A stretch of DNA of 64,000 nt from Streptomyces sp. NBC_00775 (GTDB lineage Bacteria > Actinomycetota > Actinomycetes > Streptomycetales > Streptomycetaceae): the NCBI RefSeq assembly GCF_036347135.1, contig NZ_CP108938.1, forward strand, positions 2,356,001 through 2,420,000, given 5' to 3'. This document shows positions 24,095-31,560 of this stretch, piece by piece. A model generated the notes under the pieces. It searched no databases. It was not told the DNA's origin and worked only from the letters and a program-made list of their open reading frames with translations. Numbering within the stretch: the stretch's first letter is position 1; every line of letters starts with the position of its first letter. Made by a program: the position numbers and the translations under genes.

Positions 24095-25333
24095 TCAGGA
24101 CACAGGACGCGAATCCGCCCAAGCCACCTCGAACTCCTCGCGATAGGTCGGGAAAAGTCCCTCTTCGTCCGTGTCGCCCGGTTTGACCACCCGGCCGCCG
24201 CCACGCAGGACGAGCACCGGCGCCTCCATGCCGCGCGTGCGGCGCAGATACGACTGCACGACCGCGACGCCGTCCGAGCCGTCGCCGTCCACGAGGTAGG
24301 CGGTGAAGCGGGGCGTCTCGTCGAAGACCTGGATCTCGAAGGCGCCCGGGTCACGCAGTTTGGACCGCACCCGGCGCATGTGCAGGATGTTCATCTCGAC
24401 GGCGCGGCTCAACTCTCCGCGCTTGATGCCGAGTTCGCGCTCGCGCCGCTTGACCGCGCTGGAGGCGGGGTTCAGGAACAGCAGCCGTACCCGGCAGCCG
24501 GACTCGGCGAGGCGTACGAGCCGCCGCCCGGAGAAGTTCTGCACCAGCAGGTTGAGGCCGATACCGATGGCGTCGAGGCGGCGGGCGCCGCCGAAGAGGT
24601 CCTCGGCGGGGAACTGGCGCAGCAGCCGCACCCGGTCCGAGTGCACGCCGACGACGTCCGCGTACCGGTCGCCGACCAGGTCCTCCACCGCGTCGACGGG
24701 CAGCCGTCGCGCGGAGGGCACATCGCTGCCCGCGCCGAGTATCTCCAGGAGTTTCGCCGCGGCCCGCTCCGCCTGGCCCAGCACCGCCTCGGACAGGGCC
24801 CGGTTGCGGGAGACCACGTTCCGGGTGACTTCCAGCTCGTCCAGCGCGAGTTCGACGTCGCGGCGCTCGTCGAAGTAGGGCTCGAAGCACGGCCAGTGCT
24901 GCACCATCAGCTCGCGCAGCTGCGGCAGCGTAAGGAAGCTGAGCACGTTGTCGTCGGCGGGATCGAGCAAGTACCCCTTGCGGCGGCTGACTTCGCGTAC
25001 GGCGACCGCGCGCTGCACCCACTCCTGCCCGGCGGGCCCGGCGGCGGCGACCACCCACTCGTCGCCGTGGACGGGTTCGTAGATGGGACGGAGAACAGCG
25101 GCCACGACCGCGCGCAGCCGCTGTTCGACCAGGTTCAGCCAGATGTAGGCGCGCCCGGCTCGCTGAGCGCGCGTACGCACCTCGCGCCAGGCGTCGGCAC
25201 CCCAGTCCAACTCCGGTCCAATGGATCCCATTTCCATCGGCCGCGCCAGGGACACCGCGCCGGGTGGGACATCTGTGGAGTTCCCCTCGTGACCCTCGTC
25301 ACCAGGAGGCAACTCCAGCCCTCCCGAGCCCAC
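24095..25333 (-). CDS. SAV2148-type HEPN-domain protein
   Basis: This conserved Streptomyces protein of about 412 residues matches what I recall as the SAV2148 family, with the hallmark SIGPELDWGADAWREVRTRA and an all-helical HEPN-like region at about 40-190. The C-terminal half contains RLVRLAESGCRVRLLFLNP and EMNILHMRRVRSKL, resembling a phospholipase-D-like or DUF5919-type effector domain. The Rx4-6H ribonuclease motif of HEPN toxins is not evident. The GTG at 25333 is chosen so that the conserved SGGLELPPGDEGHEG leader begins the protein. The role is unknown. Confidence 0.8.
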   Translation of the reverse strand: MGSGGLELPPGDEGHEGNSTDVPPGAVSLARPMEMGSIGPELDWGADAWREVRTRAQRAGRAYIWLNLVEQRLRAVVAAVLRPIYEPVHGDEWVVAAAGPAGQEWVQRAVAVREVSRRKGYLLDPADDNVLSFLTLPQLRELMVQHWPCFEPYFDERRDVELALDELEVTRNVVSRNRALSEAVLGQAERAAAKLLEILGAGSDVPSARRLPVDAVEDLVGDRYADVVGVHSDRVRLLRQFPAEDLFGGARRLDAIGIGLNLLVQNFSGRRLVRLAESGCRVRLLFLNPASSAVKRRERELGIKRGELSRAVEMNILHMRRVRSKLRDPGAFEIQVFDETPRFTAYLVDGDGSDGVAVVQSYLRRTRGMEAPVLVLRGGGRVVKPGDTDEEGLFPTYREEFEVAWADSRPVS

Positions 25334-25435
25334 CCGCGCACCGCCTTCCGCTCCCCCGAGCTCTCCCCTACTCAACGATCAAGGAAGGGTACTCCGGGAG
25401 CGGCGGGCGGTGCAGCCCGATGGACAGGTCGTTTC

Positions 25436-26755
25436 TCAACTACCGTTTTCCACATGCCCGTTCTGGTCCGCCAGCTCCGGCGGAGTGAGCGGATTCATAG
25501 CGGTGACGTCACGCGGGGCGATGGAGAAGCCCTGCCAGTGGACCGGCATGGGCTGCTGGTCCTCGTCGCGCGCGATGTGGTGGAAGCCCGAGTTCACCCA
25601 GACCACGGGGTGCGTGAGCGTCTGCCCGCCGATCCACTTGTCGACCGACTTGCCGTGTCCGGCACCGCAGTTGCGCAGGTTGTCGCTGGCGAACTGCTCG
25701 CACTTGTTGTACTCGGTGAAGTAGATGTCGTGCTTGGTGAAGGGGCGGCCGAGGTACTTGGTGGTCGCGCCCGGGACGATCTCGTACGAGCGGGCGTGCT
25801 CGTCCTTGTTCTTGCCGGTGTTGCTGACGAGGCGCCACCAGCGCGAGTTCTTCGCGTCGCCCGCGAGTTCCTTGGTGATCTTCGTGAGCGTGGTCTTCTT
25901 GCTCGGGGCCTCGGCGCCCTGCGCGGGAGGGCTGACCGCGGAGTCGTACTGCTCGACCTTGGCCTTGGAGGAGCCGTCGAGGTCGAAGTTGAGCCGCCAG
26001 AAGATGTTGTGGCTGTGGCTGGTGGCGTAAGCCTTGGCGCCCTTGCCGAGCGGCCAGCCGCGGCCGTCGCCCGCGTCGTAGTCACCGGGCGAGAGGCTGC
26101 CGGTGGCACCGACGTTCATGTTGAGGGTGCCGTCGTCCTGGAAGCGCCACTCGGTGATGTACTCGTACCAGCCGACCTTGTTGACCGTGTAGATCAACAG
26201 GTCCTTGCCCTGCTTCTGGAAGACCTTGTTCCCCGTGTCGGCCTCCATGCGGTAGGCGTGACCGCGCGAACGGGTCGTGGTGCACAGGCCCTTGACGTTG
26301 GCGTGCGTCGGGTCCCAGGCGTCGGGCACCTTGACCGTCTTGATGGTGCCGCCCGGACACTCGGCGGGCACCATGTCGACCAGGCCCTGACCGAAGCCGG
26401 CGCCCGTGAGGTCGCTGTACTCGACCGAGCCGTCGTCGTAGGGGACGTCGATCTGGGCGAGCTTCGCGCTGGCGAGGACCTTGATCGGCTGGGCCTCGCC
26501 GGGGGGCTGGTAGGAGATGTTCTCCAGGACGAGCCCGGCCTCGCTCTCGTAGTGCCAGCACATCCGCCAGGTGGTGCCGGTGGAGAGCTTCTGCTCGATC
26601 TTGTACGCCGCGCTGCAGTCGGCGGCCGCCGCGGAGGCGGCCTTGGGCTGGGCGACGGCCGGTCCCGCGGCTGTCGTCGCCCCGGCGGCGAGGGCGAGCG
26701 CGGAGAGGCCCACCGCCGTCCGGCTGCGGGCACGGCTGTTTCTGTTGACGCGCAT
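25436..26755 (-). CDS. Secreted copper amine oxidase, catalytic domain only
   Basis: This exported protein of 439 residues corresponds to the C-terminal catalytic domain of copper amine oxidases, which oxidise primary amines to aldehydes with H2O2 and NH3. The signal peptide is about 1-40. The quinone-cofactor site is Tyr197 in VGWYEYITEWRFQDDG, where the usual preceding Asn is Trp. Copper ligands are His247 and His249 (TSHSHNIFWRLNFD) and His392 or His393 in GFHHIARDEDQQPMPVHWQG. The usual N2/N3 domains are missing, but the gene immediately upstream resembles them. Cys pairs at 47, 66, 133 and 158 suggest disulfides. Confidence 0.85.
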   Translation of the reverse strand: MRVNRNSRARSRTAVGLSALALAAGATTAAGPAVAQPKAASAAAADCSAAYKIEQKLSTGTTWRMCWHYESEAGLVLENISYQPPGEAQPIKVLASAKLAQIDVPYDDGSVEYSDLTGAGFGQGLVDMVPAECPGGTIKTVKVPDAWDPTHANVKGLCTTTRSRGHAYRMEADTGNKVFQKQGKDLLIYTVNKVGWYEYITEWRFQDDGTLNMNVGATGSLSPGDYDAGDGRGWPLGKGAKAYATSHSHNIFWRLNFDLDGSSKAKVEQYDSAVSPPAQGAEAPSKKTTLTKITKELAGDAKNSRWWRLVSNTGKNKDEHARSYEIVPGATTKYLGRPFTKHDIYFTEYNKCEQFASDNLRNCGAGHGKSVDKWIGGQTLTHPVVWVNSGFHHIARDEDQQPMPVHWQGFSIAPRDVTAMNPLTPPELADQNGHVENGS

Positions 26756-26823
26756 GAAGAAGTGACTCCTTGCGGAAAGCAGGAAAGGGTGGGAGGTCAG
26801 AGGGAAGGCCGGAGAAGCGGCGC

Positions 26824-27633
26824 TCAGCCGAGCTTGCCGACCTTGCGGGCGCTCAGGTCGATCACCAGGTCACGGCTGTCGATCCAGGGCCCGTTCTTGA
26901 CCTTCGGGAAGAGCCGTACGCAGCGGTGCTTGCCGCATGCGTCGAGGACGGCGGGCTGGGCGCCGGACGTCGCCCGGTAGACCATGCTGTTGAGCATCAG
27001 CTGGTCGGGCGAGGTCAGTTCCTTGCCGGTGGCATCCTTGAAGTCCGCCTTCAGACCCGCGCCGAGCGGGTCGGCGATCAGCAGCTTGGCGGCCTCGGTC
27101 ATCTCGTCGCGGCTGATGGGCGGCTGGACGTCCCGCTGGGTGCCCGTCTGCTCGACCTTCCCGGTGTCGAGGTTGACGGTCTTGGTGACGAGCGTGTCGT
27201 TCTTGTAGTCGTAGAAGGACACGTCGGCACGCCTGGGCGCGTTCGGGTCGTCCAGTTCGTTCGTGTCGGGTTCGGCGAGGTTGAGGCTGACGCGCTGCGG
27301 GCCGCGCTTGCCCTCGACGTTCTCACTGGCGCTGAACGACTGCTGGTTCCGCGCGATCTGTTCGACCCGCTTCATCTCGTCGTCGGTCAGCGGGTCACGG
27401 CCCTTGCCCTTCTGGCCCTCGGCCGGCGCCTGCTCGACGACGCCCGGCTGCGCCGCGGCCTGCCCCTGCTGTCCGGCCTGCTGCGAGGTCCCGGTGCCGC
27501 CCTTGGTCCCGCCCGAGTCGTCGGCCCCCGCCGTGCCCGGCAGGGTGATGCCGACCATCACGGCCGTCCCGGCCACCGCGATGGCCGCACCTGCCACCAC
27601 CTTGCCCAGGTGGCGGTGCACTATCTTGCGCAC
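26824..27633 (-). CDS. Secreted protein resembling copper amine oxidase N2/N3 domains
   Basis: This is an exported protein of 269 residues with an N-terminal hydrophobic signal (about 10-37) and a Gly/Gln-rich linker to 75. A domain beginning DPLTDDEMKRVEQIAR then matches the order of the amine-oxidase N2 domain: RVSLNLAEPD, a basic RRADVSFYD strand, LVTKTVNLDTGKVEQ and the QPPISRDEMTEAAKLLIADP helix. The rest resembles N3. It lies 68 bases upstream of the catalytic-domain gene on the same strand. It may therefore be the other half of a two-chain amine oxidase. The GTG at 27633 follows GGGGGAAAT. Confidence 0.72.
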   Translation of the reverse strand: MRKIVHRHLGKVVAGAAIAVAGTAVMVGITLPGTAGADDSGGTKGGTGTSQQAGQQGQAAAQPGVVEQAPAEGQKGKGRDPLTDDEMKRVEQIARNQQSFSASENVEGKRGPQRVSLNLAEPDTNELDDPNAPRRADVSFYDYKNDTLVTKTVNLDTGKVEQTGTQRDVQPPISRDEMTEAAKLLIADPLGAGLKADFKDATGKELTSPDQLMLNSMVYRATSGAQPAVLDACGKHRCVRLFPKVKNGPWIDSRDLVIDLSARKVGKLG

Positions 27634-27686
27634 ATTTCCCCCTACTCCCCCTATGTCATCAGGAGTCGCTTGAGCCCCACTGGTTC

Positions 27687-27703
27687 GGCATACGACGTAT
27701 GCC
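27687..27703. promoter_or_regulatory. 17-bp perfect palindrome in the amine oxidase/glgX divergent promoter
   Basis: GGCATACG-A-CGTATGCC has two eight-base arms around one central base. It is 54 bases from the start of the N2/N3-like gene and 109 bases from the glgX start. It is a probable operator; no matching regulator gene is adjacent. Confidence 0.6.
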
Positions 27704-27811
27704 TGGTCATCGGGTAAGAGGGACGTAAGTCATAGGAGGTTCCATCACTTTCGGGGAGACTCGGCTCGGAGTCGCCCCCAGGGGCACGGCACTACTGGAA
27801 GAGTCGTATCC

Positions 27812-29920
27812 ATGCAGGTCTGGCCTGGAGAGGCATATCCACTCGGTGCCACGTACGACGGTGCCGGTACCAATTTCGCGGTCTTCTCGGAGGCCGCCGA
27901 CCGTATCGAGCTGTGTCTGCTGCACGACGACGGCTCGGAGACGGCGGTGGAGCTGCGCGAGACCGACGCGTTCGTCCGGCACGCGTATCTGCCGGGGATC
28001 ATGCCCGGACAGCGGTACGGCTTCCGGGTGCACGGGCGGTACGCGCCCGAGCGCGGGCAGCGCACCAACTCCGCGAAGCTGCTCCTCGATCCGTACGCGC
28101 GCGCCATCAGCGGCTCGGTCACATGGGGCGAGGAGGTGTACGGCTATCCCTTCGGAGCCCCCGACAAGCGCAATGACCTGGACTCGGCGCCGCACACCAT
28201 GTCGGCGGTCGTGGTCAACCCGTACTTCGACTGGGGCGACGACCGGCGCCCGCGCACCGAGTACCACCACACAGTGATCTACGAGGCCCATGTGAAGGGC
28301 CTCACGATGCAGCATCCGGCGCTGCCCGACGAGCTGCGCGGCACCTACGCGGCGCTGGCGCACCCGGCGATCATCGAACACCTGACGGAACTGGGCGTCA
28401 CGGCGCTGGAGCTGATGCCCGTACACCAGTTCGTGCACGACCACCGGCTGGTGGAGATGGACCTCAGCAACTACTGGGGCTACAACACGATCGGCTTCTT
28501 CGCCCCGCACAACGCGTACGCCTCCTGGGGCGACCGCGGCCAGCAGGTCCTGGAGTTCAAGTCGGCGGTCCGGGCACTGCACGAGGCCGGTATCGAGGTC
28601 ATCCTGGACGTCGTCTACAACCACACGGCCGAGGGCAACCACCTGGGCCCGACGCTGTCCTTCAGGGGCCTCGACAACGCCTCGTACTACCGCCTCGCGG
28701 ACGACCCCCGCTACTACATGGACACCACGGGGACCGGCAACTCCCTGCTGATGCGCTCCCCGCACGTCCTCCAGCTGATCATGGACTCGCTGCGCTACTG
28801 GGTCACCGAGATGCATGTCGACGGCTTCCGCTTCGATCTGGCCGCCACCCTCGCCCGCCAGTTCCACGAGGTGGACCGGCTGTCGTCCTTCTTCGACCTG
28901 GTGCAGCAGGACCCGGTGGTCTCCCAGGTGAAGCTGATCGCCGAGCCCTGGGACGTCGGCGAGGGCGGCTACCAGGTGGGCAATTTCCCGCCGCTGTGGA
29001 CCGAGTGGAACGGCAAGTACCGCGACACCGTACGGGACATGTGGCGGGGCGAGCCGCGCACGCTGGCGGAGTTCGCGTCCCGGCTGACCGGCTCCTCGGA
29101 CCTCTACCAGGACGACGGCCGCCGCCCCCTGGCGTCCATCAACTTCGTGACCTGCCACGACGGCTTCACCCTGCACGACCTCGTCGCGTACAACAACAAA
29201 CACAACCAGGCCAACGGCGAGGACAACCGCGACGGCGAGAGCCACAACCGGTCCTGGAACTGCGGCGCCGAGGGCGACACCGACGACGAGACCGTGCTGG
29301 CGCTGCGGGCGCGCCAGATGCGCAACTTCATCGCGACGCTGATGCTCTCCCAGGGCGTGCCGATGCTCAGCCACGGCGACGAGTTCGCGCGCACCCAGGG
29401 GGGCAACAACAACGCGTACTGCCAGGACAGCGAGCTGGCCTGGGTGCCGTGGCCGGAGGGCGACTGCGAGCTGCTGGACTTCACGCGCGCGATGGTGTGG
29501 CTGCGGCGCGACCATCCGGTCTTCCGACGGCGCCGCTTCTTCCACGGACGGCCCGTGCAGGGCACCCACGACGAGCTGTCCGACATCGCCTGGTTCACCC
29601 CGGAGGGCAAGGAGATGACCCAGCGCGACTGGGGCTCCGCGCAGGCGCGGGCGCTGTCCGTCTTCCTCAACGGCAACGCGATCTCCGAGCCGGGCCCGCG
29701 CGGGGAGCGCATCGCCGACGACTCCTTCCTCCTGATGTTCAACGCCTCACCGAAGCCGCTGGAGTTCCTGGTACCGGTCGACCACGGCCGGCAGTGGCAG
29801 GTCGTCGTCGACACGGCCCGCCCGGAGGGAGTGGCCCCGGGGACGGGCGCCAAGGTCGAGGCCGGCGACCGGCTGACGCTGATCGACCGGAGCATGACGG
29901 TGCTGCAGCGGCCTGCCTAG
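27812..29920 (+). CDS. glgX: Glycogen debranching enzyme (GlgX/TreX)
   Basis: This GH13_11 isoamylase-type enzyme removes alpha-1,6 branches from glycogen, giving linear malto-oligosaccharides. It is 702 residues with an N-terminal CBM48-like domain (WPGEAYPLGATYDGAGTNFA). The catalytic trio is intact: Asp342 (VDGFRFDLA), Glu378 (LIAEPWD) and Asp450 (TCHDGFT). The ATG at 27812 follows GGAAGAG. In actinobacteria this enzyme (TreX) feeds TreY and TreZ, encoded 1.6 kb and 9.8 kb further on. The stop shares the bases CTAG with the stop of the convergent MFS gene. Confidence 0.95.
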   Translation: MQVWPGEAYPLGATYDGAGTNFAVFSEAADRIELCLLHDDGSETAVELRETDAFVRHAYLPGIMPGQRYGFRVHGRYAPERGQRTNSAKLLLDPYARAISGSVTWGEEVYGYPFGAPDKRNDLDSAPHTMSAVVVNPYFDWGDDRRPRTEYHHTVIYEAHVKGLTMQHPALPDELRGTYAALAHPAIIEHLTELGVTALELMPVHQFVHDHRLVEMDLSNYWGYNTIGFFAPHNAYASWGDRGQQVLEFKSAVRALHEAGIEVILDVVYNHTAEGNHLGPTLSFRGLDNASYYRLADDPRYYMDTTGTGNSLLMRSPHVLQLIMDSLRYWVTEMHVDGFRFDLAATLARQFHEVDRLSSFFDLVQQDPVVSQVKLIAEPWDVGEGGYQVGNFPPLWTEWNGKYRDTVRDMWRGEPRTLAEFASRLTGSSDLYQDDGRRPLASINFVTCHDGFTLHDLVAYNNKHNQANGEDNRDGESHNRSWNCGAEGDTDDETVLALRARQMRNFIATLMLSQGVPMLSHGDEFARTQGGNNNAYCQDSELAWVPWPEGDCELLDFTRAMVWLRRDHPVFRRRRFFHGRPVQGTHDELSDIAWFTPEGKEMTQRDWGSAQARALSVFLNGNAISEPGPRGERIADDSFLLMFNASPKPLEFLVPVDHGRQWQVVVDTARPEGVAPGTGAKVEAGDRLTLIDRSMTVLQRPA

Positions 29921-31479
29921 GGGGACGTGTCCTGTTGGGGCACGCGCGCGTGGGAATCGTCCTCCGTCTCCGCCGCCGTCTCGGTGTGCACGCGCGCGTG
30001 GAGGGTCTTTTCGGTTTCCGTGTACGTCGTCGGGCGTGCCGTCAGTGCGATGGCGCAGGCCAGTGCGGCGACCGCGCTCCCCACCGCGAACGCCGCGCCG
30101 GGGCCGTAGGCCTCCGCCAGGCGTCCGGTGACGGCCACGGCGAGGGCCTGGCCTCCGACGATCGCACTCGTCGCGAAGGCCATCGCCTCCGCGAGCCGCG
30201 CCGGTGGCACGGCCCGCTCGGTGAGCCCGAACACGGTGATCAGGTGCGGGGCGTACGCGACACCGAGGACGGTGACAACGGCGTACAGACTCCACAGGCT
30301 GTCCGCCCGGAGCAGCGGCAGTGACAGGACGAGGGCCGCCGCGGTGGCCGCACGCCAGCGCGCTCGGAGCCCGACGCGTGCGGGCACGGCGGCCATCGAG
30401 AGTCCCGCGACGGCGCTCATGACCCCCATCGCGGCGTACACGAGCCCGGCTTGGTCCGCCGCTCCCAGCCGCTCGGTGAGCGCGGTGATTCCGGCCTGGC
30501 AGGCGCCGAACATGGCGCCTTGGAGCGCGAGGGCGGCGCGCAGGGCGTGGACGGAGCGCGGGATGCGGGGAGGAGCGGGCAGGGCAATGTGGGGGCGTGC
30601 GGCATTCATGGGCGCCCGCTTGCGAGCCGTGCGCGCGGGGCTCACGGCAGTGGCCGTGGGGTGCAGCGCGAAGCCTGTTCCGCACACGGCCACCAGGAGC
30701 GTCGCGGCGCCCAGCGCGTACGCCGGGTGCGCGAGCACCGCCGCGAGCCCCACGAGCGCCGGGCCCAGCACGAAGGAGATCTCGTCCAGGGTGCTTTCGA
30801 AGGAGAGGGCGGTACTCACCGTGCGGTCGCCGGTGCCGGTGCCGCGGGCCAGGGCGACCACGCGGGCACGGGCCAGCGGACCGATGAGCGGGACGCTCGC
30901 TCCGGCGAGGGCGCCGAGCAGGGCCAGGGGCACCGGGTCCATATGGGTGAGCGCGCCCGTCACCAGGGCGGCGATCGCGAGGGCGTTGGCGAAGGAGAAG
31001 ACGAGGACGACGGTGCGCTGGCCGTGCCGGTCCGCGAGGCGGCCCACGAGCGGCCCGCAGCCGACCTGTCCGACGGCGAGCGCGCCACCGACCAGGCCCG
31101 CCGTGCCCAGCGAGCCACTCGTCCGCGCGACGAGCAGCACGCTGCCGAACTGGATCGTGGCGGTGGGCAGCCGTGCGAGGAAGGAGACGACGGGGAGTGC
31201 GGCACCGGTGAGAGCGACGACGCGGCGGTAGGTGTCGAGAGTGCTGTGCGCACCGGGAGGCGGCGGGTCCGGGGGCGCGTTCGCGCCGCGACGCGCTCCG
31301 GGCGTTCCGTTCACGCCGTCGGTCGCGGCCGGCGTGTCGTCGGTGCCGAGGGGCGTATCGCCGACGCTTAGGGGCACGTCGAGTGCGGTGTGCGCGTCTT
31401 CGTGCGCCTCCTGCGCTCTGTTCGCGCCGTGCGTGCCCCGGTTGACACCCCGTCTGCCGCCCCGCCCCGCGCTCCCCAT
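29917..31479 (-). CDS. MFS transporter with long disordered N-terminus
   Basis: This major facilitator protein of 520 residues has about twelve helices from residue 85 onward. Motif A reads GRLADRHGQRTV, and a central loop near 275-300 is basic. The first 80 residues are Gly/Pro/Thr-rich and not membrane-like, so the true start may be internal (for example near residue 55), although the ATG at 31479 is the first in frame. The C-terminal tail is acidic and Thr-rich. It sits between glgX and treY on the opposite strand; nothing shows that it carries sugars. Its stop overlaps the glgX stop by four bases. Confidence 0.78.
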   Translation of the reverse strand: MGSAGRGGRRGVNRGTHGANRAQEAHEDAHTALDVPLSVGDTPLGTDDTPAATDGVNGTPGARRGANAPPDPPPPGAHSTLDTYRRVVALTGAALPVVSFLARLPTATIQFGSVLLVARTSGSLGTAGLVGGALAVGQVGCGPLVGRLADRHGQRTVVLVFSFANALAIAALVTGALTHMDPVPLALLGALAGASVPLIGPLARARVVALARGTGTGDRTVSTALSFESTLDEISFVLGPALVGLAAVLAHPAYALGAATLLVAVCGTGFALHPTATAVSPARTARKRAPMNAARPHIALPAPPRIPRSVHALRAALALQGAMFGACQAGITALTERLGAADQAGLVYAAMGVMSAVAGLSMAAVPARVGLRARWRAATAAALVLSLPLLRADSLWSLYAVVTVLGVAYAPHLITVFGLTERAVPPARLAEAMAFATSAIVGGQALAVAVTGRLAEAYGPGAAFAVGSAVAALACAIALTARPTTYTETEKTLHARVHTETAAETEDDSHARVPQQDTSP

Positions 31480-31560
31480 CGTTCGACGTTAGCCACGCGC
31501 GCGGGCCCGTATGCATGCGTCGATGACACGAAACACGGTGGGGCGGGTACGTAGGTTCGC

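Noticed and set aside
24380..26980. Open frame of over 850 codons opposite the HEPN and amine oxidase genes
   Set aside because: It spans two genes with clear domains on the other strand; its translation is Val/Gly/Asp-rich low-complexity sequence.
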